In this document: positions 52,655 through 64,000 of the stretch, one piece after another
Layout of the letters: every line of letters starts with the position of its first letter
Position numbering within the stretch: the stretch's first letter is position 1
NCBI GenBank assembly: GCA_963746465.1
Contig: CAVVAY010000007.1
Span: forward strand, 756,490 to 820,489
Direction of reading: 5' to 3'
From: CAVVAY01 sp963746465
Lineage (GTDB): Bacteria; Actinomycetota; Actinomycetes; JACCUZ01
Length of the DNA stretch: 64,000 bases
Position numbers and translations under genes: made by a program
Notes under the pieces: model-generated
What the model was told of the DNA's origin: nothing
Databases searched by the model: none
The model's input: the letters and a program-made list of their open reading frames with translations, nothing else

Positions 52655-52916
52655 CCACACGCCCCCTCATCCTGACTCTGGCAAACCGCCCATTCCCGAC
52701 CATTCGGACTCGAAAGTCCCCGGCCGAGCCGAAAGGCGTACTGGTCGTTACTCTACGCACCCGGACCGCTTGTCGTCCGGCCATTGCGCGGGTCCCTCCG
52801 CCGCCAGCGATCCCCGGCACCGAGTCGGACGCATTGGATCAACGGTGCCGTTTCTCTCACCGGCACGGTGATGCAATGAAAGACTCGCGGCGGTCTGGCA
52901 GGTATACACATGCATC

Positions 52917-53948
52917 GTGGGGGGTGTCGTGCGATCGTCCGAGACGACCACACGCCAGGATGACAATCGCCCGGACGGCCGCCCGCTGGCCCAGAAGGCG
53001 GCTGGAGCGCTGCCGGCCGTCACGTTGGTCCACCACGCGAGGCGACGTTGGGGTCGGGCTGTGCGTCGTGCCCTCGCCGGTGTCCTGGTTCTCGTCGTCA
53101 TCGCCGCCCTTCCTCTCGCGAGTCGTCGTGGACCCTTCGGCGACGAAGAGCGATCCGCGACCGAACGGGCGAAGCCTGGCGCGGGTAACACCGGGGTGCC
53201 GGCTGGGACGAAGCTGACCCCGGTCTACGGCGACATGCGGCTCACGACGGCGGGGGCGACGTATGACTCGTTGGACATCCACGGGTTCGTCACGGTGGAC
53301 GCGCCGAACGTGACGATGACCAGGTCGATCATCCGGGGCGGGCGGGCAACCACCAACGTCGGGCTGGTGACCAACTACAACCCGGGGGCCACCAATTTCG
53401 TGATCGAGGACAGCGAGCTGGTGCCGGAGTACCCGTCGGTGTGGGTCGATGCGATCAAGGGTGGGAACTTCACGGCTCGACGGATCAACGCGCACGGGAC
53501 CAATGACGGGGTCAAGGTGCACGGGGACAACGTGCGGGTGGAGAGCTCGTGGCTGCACGACATGGTCTACCGCCGGCACGATCCGAACCTGGGCAACACG
53601 CCGACGCACAACGACGGTGTGCAGGTGCTGGGCGGGCGCAACATCCGCATCCTGGGCAACACGATCACCGGCGCGAACAACGCCGGGTTGCAGGTCACCC
53701 AGGACTACAGCGCGACCACCGACCTGCAGTTCAACCAGAACTGGGTGGACGGCGGCGGCTGCTCGGTGAACCTGGCGCACAAGAAGCTGGCCAGCATGAC
53801 CGGGATCACGGTGAATCAGAACCGGTTCGGTCGCAACACCCGCATCGCGGACTGCGCCATCATCTCCGGTGCGCAGACGAACCTCGTGGCTGAGGGCAAC
53901 GTCTGGGACGACAACGGCCAGCCGGTCCGCATCCGAAATGGCGGCTAG
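52917..53948 (+). CDS. Right-handed beta-helix protein with N-terminal membrane segment (family A, copy 2)
   Basis: A 343-residue protein. A basic, disordered N-terminus (~1-45) and one hydrophobic segment (~52-67, LAGVLVLVVIAALPLA) act as a signal anchor, then a short linker leads to the beta-helix core (~88-343), over 90 percent identical by eye to copy 1. The malectin domain is absent, unlike the other copies. A TATACA box (52903-52908) 8 nt before GTG 52917 suggests a leaderless start; GTG 52929 with GGGGGG ahead is the alternative. The 262-bp region upstream holds no gene. It is divergent from the nucleotidyltransferase operon. Confidence 0.82.
   Translation: MGGVVRSSETTTRQDDNRPDGRPLAQKAAGALPAVTLVHHARRRWGRAVRRALAGVLVLVVIAALPLASRRGPFGDEERSATERAKPGAGNTGVPAGTKLTPVYGDMRLTTAGATYDSLDIHGFVTVDAPNVTMTRSIIRGGRATTNVGLVTNYNPGATNFVIEDSELVPEYPSVWVDAIKGGNFTARRINAHGTNDGVKVHGDNVRVESSWLHDMVYRRHDPNLGNTPTHNDGVQVLGGRNIRILGNTITGANNAGLQVTQDYSATTDLQFNQNWVDGGGCSVNLAHKKLASMTGITVNQNRFGRNTRIADCAIISGAQTNLVAEGNVWDDNGQPVRIRNGG
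53176..53945 (+). repeat. Beta-helix core duplication, copy 2
   Basis: Coding repeat of the segments at 26068-26844 and 55067-55843. It is closest to copy 1, with codon-for-codon identity through much of the last 500 bases. Confidence 0.8.
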
Positions 53949-54036
53949 CCGTACCGACCCGGACACATCGGTACGAGCCCTCCCAGGGGTGCCCGGCGTG
54001 CACCTCGTGGGCCAGTAACGATTGATTCATGCTTTC

Positions 54037-54069
54037 GCAAACCCCCTCAGACTGAGGGGTGACGCAGCC
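54037..54069 (+). promoter_or_regulatory. Hairpin with GEMM-like flanks or terminator
   Basis: CCCCTCA-GAC-TGAGGGG (54043-54059) is a perfect 7-bp hairpin, 90 nt after copy 2 of family A and about 110 nt before copy 3. It is flanked by GCAAACC on the left and GGTGACGCAGCC on the right, which recall the conserved GCAAACC...GGGACGCAAAGCC of cyclic-di-GMP-I (GEMM) riboswitches. Two As of the consensus are missing, and the second arm of the fold is not evident. A factor-independent terminator without a U run is an equally good reading. Confidence 0.35.
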
Positions 54070-54169
54070 GACCTGACCTCAAGTCCCTCTCCGCCAAAGT
54101 CGATGAACCGATTTGACCAGCGTCCTCAGGACGTTGCCATTTCGATCGACTGATAGGGAGAGGGTTTCG

Positions 54170-55843
54170 GTGTCTCCCACGACCATCCTGAGCATGGATT
54201 CAGGTACTGCCCGCCATCGTCGGGGTAGCCGCTTCTCGACGCTGCTCGGTCGCCGGCCCGGTCGTGCGCTTGGGACGACCCTGGGACTGATCGCCCTGGC
54301 CCTGGGATCGGCCAGCACGCTCTTCGTGGTCACGTCTCCCGCTCGCGCCGACGAGGCGTCAGCGTCGACCGCTCCGCGGATATTGGCCGTTGCCACCCAC
54401 AAGAAGGTCGTCCGGGACTCCTCCGGGAGGTCTTGGAGCCCCGCGCGCGGATTTGTGGGGGGGCGTCAGTGGCGGACCAAGCCGGGCACGAAGATCGCGC
54501 GGACCAAGGATGACGTGCTGTACCGCACCGAGCGGGTAGGCATGACGCGGTTCCACGAGCCGGTGGCGGACGGGACCTACAAGGTGACCCTGCGCCTGGC
54601 AGAGATCTACTGGAACGCTCCTGGCCGGCGCGTCTTCGATGTCAAGGCCGAGGGGAGCCCGGTGTTGAAGGACATCGACATCTTCGCCGCTGTGGGCAAG
54701 AACTCCGCCTACGACAGGAGCTTCCGGGTCAAGGTCACTGACGGATCCCTGAGCCTTCGGTTCTCGAGCACGGCAAGTGTTCCCAAGGTCAGCGCGATCT
54801 CGATTCAGAGGCTGGCGAGGGAGCGCGGGCGTGCGCACCGGCCGGTCCCGTCACCGACGACCACGCCCAAGCCTGCGCCAACGCTCACGACGGCTCCGAC
54901 ACCTGCACCGACGAGCAAGGCACCCACGACGAAGGCGCCGACTGCTGCGCCCACGACGAAGGCGCCGACTGCTGCGCCCACGACGAAGGCGCCGACAACC
55001 TCACCCCCGCCTCCGCCAGCCCCCACCACTCCGGCCCCGTCGGTCCCGCCGGCCCCTGGTCTGGTGAAGCCGGGTCCTGGTAATACCGGGGTGCCGGCGG
55101 GTACGAAGCTGACCCCGGTCTACGGGAACATGCGGCTCACGACGCCCGGAGCGACGTATGACGCACTCGACATCCACGGGTTCGTGGTGGTGGCCGCGCC
55201 CAACGTGACGATCACACGGTCGATCGTCCGCGGTGGGGTGGCCACGGCCAACCAGGGCCTGATCACGAACTATGATCCGGCCGCCACAAACTTCGTGATC
55301 GAGGACAGCGAGCTGGTCCCGGAGCACCCATCGGTGTGGATCGACGCGATCAAGGGACAGAACTACACCGCCCGCCGGATCAACGCCCACGGCACGAACG
55401 ACGCGGTGAAGGTGCACGGCGACAACGTGCGGGTAGAGAGCTCGTGGCTGCACGACCTGGTCTATCGCCTTGAGGACCCCAACCTGGGCAACACCCCGAC
55501 ACACAACGATGGCGTGCAGGTGCTGGGCGGGAAGAACATCCGGATCATCGGCAACACGATCACCGGCGGACACAACGCCGGGCTGCAGGTGACCCAGGAC
55601 TACAGCGCGACAACCGACCTGCAGTTCAACCGCAACTGGGTCGACGGCGGCGGCTGCTCGGTCAACCTGGCCCACAAGAAGCTGGCCAGCATGACCGGCA
55701 TCACGGTGACCCAGAACCGGTTCGGTCGCAACACGCGCATCGCGGACTGCGCCATCATCTCCAGCGCGGCCACCGTTCTGTCGGCCTCTGGAAACGTTTG
55801 GGACGACAACGGCCAGCCGGTCCGCATCCGTAACGGAGGCTAG
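54170..55843 (+). CDS. Secreted malectin-like + right-handed beta-helix protein (family A, copy 3)
   Basis: A 557-residue exported protein. Signal: basic start, hydrophobic ~35-55 (LGTTLGLIALALGSASTLFV), cleavage near SPARA. Malectin-like domain ~70-215 (RGFVGGRQWRT, YKVTLRLAEIYWN, RVFDVKAEG, IDIFAAVG). A Thr/Pro/Lys/Ala linker (~220-290) is built on a TTKAPTAAP repeat. The beta-helix core spans ~295-557. It differs more from copies 1 and 2 than they do from each other (for example NAHGTNDAVKVHG). GTG at 54170 has GGGAGAGGG 5 nt upstream. A glycan-binding or processing role at the cell surface is inferred from domains and context. Confidence 0.84.
   Translation: MSPTTILSMDSGTARHRRGSRFSTLLGRRPGRALGTTLGLIALALGSASTLFVVTSPARADEASASTAPRILAVATHKKVVRDSSGRSWSPARGFVGGRQWRTKPGTKIARTKDDVLYRTERVGMTRFHEPVADGTYKVTLRLAEIYWNAPGRRVFDVKAEGSPVLKDIDIFAAVGKNSAYDRSFRVKVTDGSLSLRFSSTASVPKVSAISIQRLARERGRAHRPVPSPTTTPKPAPTLTTAPTPAPTSKAPTTKAPTAAPTTKAPTAAPTTKAPTTSPPPPPAPTTPAPSVPPAPGLVKPGPGNTGVPAGTKLTPVYGNMRLTTPGATYDALDIHGFVVVAAPNVTITRSIVRGGVATANQGLITNYDPAATNFVIEDSELVPEHPSVWIDAIKGQNYTARRINAHGTNDAVKVHGDNVRVESSWLHDLVYRLEDPNLGNTPTHNDGVQVLGGKNIRIIGNTITGGHNAGLQVTQDYSATTDLQFNRNWVDGGGCSVNLAHKKLASMTGITVTQNRFGRNTRIADCAIISSAATVLSASGNVWDDNGQPVRIRNGG
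54926..54996 (+). repeat. 27-bp tandem repeat in linker
   Basis: Two exact 27-bp units and a 17-base partial third (54926-54952, 54953-54979, 54980-54996) encode TTKAPTAAP in tandem. It can change linker length by slippage or recombination. Confidence 0.85.
55067..55843 (+). repeat. Beta-helix core duplication, copy 3
   Basis: Third coding copy of the core also found at 26068-26844 and 53176-53945, with more silent differences than the other two share. Confidence 0.75.
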
Positions 55844-55867
55844 CTGTTCGTTCCCCCGCAGGTTCAC

Positions 55868-55901
55868 CGAAGGGGATGACCATGGTGGGTGGTCCCCTTC
55901 G
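55868..55901 (+). terminator. Strong hairpin terminator after family-A copy 3
   Basis: CGAAGGGGA (55868-55876) pairs exactly with TCCCCTTCG (55893-55901), and inside it GACCA pairs with TGGTC. It starts 25 nt after the stop codon. There is no U tract, as often in high-GC genomes. Confidence 0.55.
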
Positions 55902-55968
55902 CATGCCGCAAATGCGTCGGGTATGCCCCGATCTGATCGCCGCCCTGTGCGAGAAAGTCTCTCCCTAC

Positions 55969-55991
55969 CGGAGGAACGGGGGTATCTTCCG
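55969..55991 (+). promoter_or_regulatory. G-rich-loop hairpin in phosphoesterase leader
   Basis: CGGAGGA (55969-55975) pairs with TCTTCCG (55985-55991, one G-U) around the loop ACGGGGGTA. It resembles the G-loop hairpins ahead of family-B copies 1 and 3 in shape but not in stem sequence. Confidence 0.35.
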
Positions 55992-56066
55992 CAACGACGG
56001 TCTGTGGGGGCCGCCGCAGGCCCTTCGGGGTGGGCGGTGCTGTATGAGAACTGACATGGGGCGGCT

Positions 56067-57995
56067 ATGAACGTTCGGAAGACCGTGCTGGCGTCGGTGG
56101 TCGTGATGAGCGCCGGCCTCGCCGCACTCGCAGGTCCGGCGATCGGCGTCGACGGCGAGGCGACGGTCCGGTTCACGGCAGCGGGCGATTACGGAACGAC
56201 ATCGGCAACGAATGCGGTCCTCGACCGGATCGCAAGCGAGTCCCCCGACCTCAACCTCGCCCTCGGGGACCTGTCTTATGGAGCCACAGGGCAAGAACAG
56301 GCCTGGTGTGACCTCGTCACGTCGCGCGTTGAGCCTGGGTTTCCCTTCGAGCTGCTCTCCGGCAATCATGAGAGCAACGGCCTGAACGGCAACATCAACG
56401 ATTTCTCCGCGTGCTTGCCCAACCAGATGCCAGGCCTAGTGGGCACCTACGGTCGACAGTGGTACGTGGACGTGCCGCGAGAGGCTCCGCTCGTCCGGTT
56501 CATCATGATCTCGCCGGCTCTCACATTCCCCGACGGCGTGTGGTCGTACGCACAGGGGACGCCCCGGTACAACTGGACCGCCGCAGCTATCGACGGAGCC
56601 CGGACGGCGGATGTTCCCTGGGTGGTCGTCGGCATGCACAAGCCGTGCCTGTCTCTCGGGCAGTACACCTGCGAAATCGGAGCAGACCTGGCGAACATGC
56701 TCATGGCCAAGAAGGTCGACCTTGTGCTCAGTGGGCATGAGCACGGGTACCAGCGCACCAAGCAGCTCGGCCTGCGCCAGGGCTGCTCAGCACTGGTCCC
56801 GGGCACCTTCAACGCCTCCTGCGTCGCCGACTCGGACGGCGACATGCTCCGGGGCCAGGGCACCGTGTTCGCCACCGTGGGAACAGGCGGCACACCGCTT
56901 CGAGACATGAACGCCTCGGACTCCGAAGCCGGGTACTTCGGGGCGTGGTCAGCGCTCAACAACAACCCCAGCTATGGCGTCCTGAGCGTGACCGCGACGA
57001 GCGACCAGTTCGATGCGCACTTCGCCCCCGCCGGCACCGGAACCTTCGCGGACGCGTTCACCATTCGCCGAGGAACCCCCCCCGCGAACCAGCCACCCGT
57101 GGCCGCGTTTACATCATCGGTGTCAGGTTTGACCGCGTCATTCGACGCGTCCGGCTCGTCGGACCCGGAGGGAGCGACGCTCGCCTACGCCTGGGACTTC
57201 GGTGACGGCACCTTCGGCACGGGAATGACTCCGAGTCACACCTTCACCGCGGCTGGGGACTACACCGCGAGACTCACGGTGACCGATGACCAGACCGCGA
57301 GCAACTCGGTTACCCATGTCGTGACAGTGACGGCGCCCGGACAGCCGGCGGCCTTCGTGACCGATACCTTCAACCGGTCGGTGGCGAACGGCCTGGGAAG
57401 CGCAGACCTGGGTGGTGCGTGGTCGACCCAGGGCAGCGCGACGAACTTCTCCGTCAGCCCGTCGGCGGCGGCATTCAACTTGCGTACCGCGGGAACGCAG
57501 GTCACTGGCTTCCTCGGTGCGACCGCACGCAGTGACACCGATCTGAGGCTGACGATCGCGTCTGACAAGCCCGCAACGGGTGGTGGCCTCTACACCTACC
57601 TGGTGGGTCGCCGGGTGAGCACCAACAACGAGTACTCCGCGCGGGTGCGTCTGGCAAGTGGCGGCGGTATCGGGGTCGCTTTGATGGCACTCAAGGGATC
57701 CGCCACGGTCAGCACGGTGCAGAGCGAGGTCATCCTTCCCGGCGTCTCCTACACGCCAGGCATGCAGCTGCTGGTGCGCCTTCAGGTCACGGGGACCAAC
57801 CCCACCACGGTGCGGGTGAAGGTCTGGCCGTCGACGGCATCGGAGCCGACTGCCTGGCTTCGGTCGGCGACAGACACGGCGGCCGGCCTGCAGGCATCGG
57901 GCGCGGTGGGACTCACCACCTACCTGTCGAGCAGTGCGACGAACGCACCGGTGGTCCTGCGGCTCACCGACCTCTCGGCGCGCCCGACGGGGTGA
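56067..57995 (+). CDS. Secreted calcineurin-like phosphoesterase with PKD and family-B C-terminal domain
   Basis: A 642-residue exported protein. Signal ~1-27 (VLASVVVMSAGLAALAGPAIG). Residues ~33-335 are a metallophosphatase with all five motifs: AAGDYGTT, LALGDLSYG, LLSGNHESNG, VVVGMHKPCL and LVLSGHEHGYQR. A PKD domain is at ~341-427 (YAWDFGDGTFGTGMTPSHTF), and the last ~210 residues are the same domain as at the end of the three giant proteins. It is the only family-B-like member with a catalytic domain and could remove phosphate from surface polymers or nucleotides. ATG at 56067 has GGGGCGG upstream. It ends the island and is convergent with ppc. Confidence 0.88.
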   Translation: MNVRKTVLASVVVMSAGLAALAGPAIGVDGEATVRFTAAGDYGTTSATNAVLDRIASESPDLNLALGDLSYGATGQEQAWCDLVTSRVEPGFPFELLSGNHESNGLNGNINDFSACLPNQMPGLVGTYGRQWYVDVPREAPLVRFIMISPALTFPDGVWSYAQGTPRYNWTAAAIDGARTADVPWVVVGMHKPCLSLGQYTCEIGADLANMLMAKKVDLVLSGHEHGYQRTKQLGLRQGCSALVPGTFNASCVADSDGDMLRGQGTVFATVGTGGTPLRDMNASDSEAGYFGAWSALNNNPSYGVLSVTATSDQFDAHFAPAGTGTFADAFTIRRGTPPANQPPVAAFTSSVSGLTASFDASGSSDPEGATLAYAWDFGDGTFGTGMTPSHTFTAAGDYTARLTVTDDQTASNSVTHVVTVTAPGQPAAFVTDTFNRSVANGLGSADLGGAWSTQGSATNFSVSPSAAAFNLRTAGTQVTGFLGATARSDTDLRLTIASDKPATGGGLYTYLVGRRVSTNNEYSARVRLASGGGIGVALMALKGSATVSTVQSEVILPGVSYTPGMQLLVRLQVTGTNPTTVRVKVWPSTASEPTAWLRSATDTAAGLQASGAVGLTTYLSSSATNAPVVLRLTDLSARPTG

Positions 57996-57998
57996 CCG

Positions 57999-60729
<2,731 letters not shown>

Positions 60730-60738
60730 GGCCGCTCG

Positions 60739-60744
60739 ACGATA
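60739..60744 (-). promoter_or_regulatory. -10 box for ppc
   Basis: TATCGT on the minus strand ends 9 nt before the ppc GTG, giving a very short or no leader. The remaining ~190 bases to mfd hold no gene. Confidence 0.4.
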
Positions 60745-60935
60745 GGTGCCCGCGATCCGAACTGGACTTCGCGTACGCAGACCCGGCGCCGAAGCCGTGG
60801 ATGTCCGCAGCCGAGGAACCGGCGGGTCAGCGGCGCACGACGTACGGCTGGAACGTGTCCCCCGGCCGCTTCGCGGTCCGGGGCTGACGTGCTGTCCGCA
60901 CCATGTTGTCCGACCGCGGTACCGCGGAGTCCGTC

Positions 60936-64000
<3,065 letters not shown>

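Noticed and set aside
54037..54069. Confident call of a cyclic-di-GMP riboswitch
   Set aside because: The consensus is incomplete (GACGCAGCC rather than GACGCAAAGCC) and the second arm is not seen, so it is kept only as a low-confidence lead.
60903..60935. ATG 60903 as the mfd start
   Set aside because: It is in frame, but the family N-terminus begins at the SLTGMLDALL segment, so GTG 60936 is preferred; the upstream codons match nothing.

Overview
The window is high-GC actinobacterial DNA. Gene content and order (rsmI, metG, tatD, rpfB, rsmA, ispE, then tRNA-Gln, glmU, prs, rplY, pth and finally mfd), a resuscitation-promoting factor, a protein O-mannosyltransferase, frequent GTG starts and many leaderless TANNNT-6/7 nt-start promoters fit a Propionibacteriales/Nocardioides-like organism. 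That taxonomic guess is inference. No rRNA, CRISPR array, integrase or transposase was seen.

Layout. 1-22.5 kb is core chromosome: translation and rRNA/tRNA maintenance (rsmI, metG, rsmA, rplY, pth), isoprenoid and cell-wall precursors (ispE, glmU), PRPP synthesis (prs), peptidoglycan resuscitation factor (rpfB), an ABC-F ATPase, and small regulated units: a MarR regulator divergent from a trans-aconitate-methyltransferase-like gene plus a VOC protein, a TetR regulator behind an acyl desaturase, and an HxlR regulator divergent from a GNAT gene. A UDP-glucuronate decarboxylase (UDP-xylose synthesis) lies among them.

22.5-58 kb is a surface-polysaccharide island. It holds a complete Wzx/Wzy-type set: a priming sugar transferase, five further glycosyltransferases, a Wzx-like flippase, a Wzy-like polymerase/ligase, a Wzz-Wzc/CpsD-like co-polymerase kinase, a LbetaH acyltransferase, three SAM methyltransferases, a nucleotidyltransferase of the TagD/RfaE type and a CDP-alcohol phosphotransferase. 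Interleaved are two families of secreted proteins in multiple paralogous copies: (A) three right-handed beta-helix proteins, two carrying a malectin-like domain and a Pro-rich linker; (B) three very large beta-propeller/LamG/PKD proteins, plus a PKD-bearing calcineurin-like phosphoesterase that shares their roughly 200-residue C-terminal domain. I infer that the secreted proteins bind, process or organise the exported glycan; this co-located module is the most novel-looking content.

58-64 kb holds ppc (minus) and the start of mfd (plus). Both are recognisable along their length but broken by many frameshifts and, in mfd, an in-frame TAG. The second family-B paralog (33.4-36.7 kb) is also multiply frameshifted, and two island genes (CDP-alcohol transferase, LbetaH acyltransferase) carry one indel each. 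Because housekeeping genes are hit, local sequence error is at least as likely as true decay.
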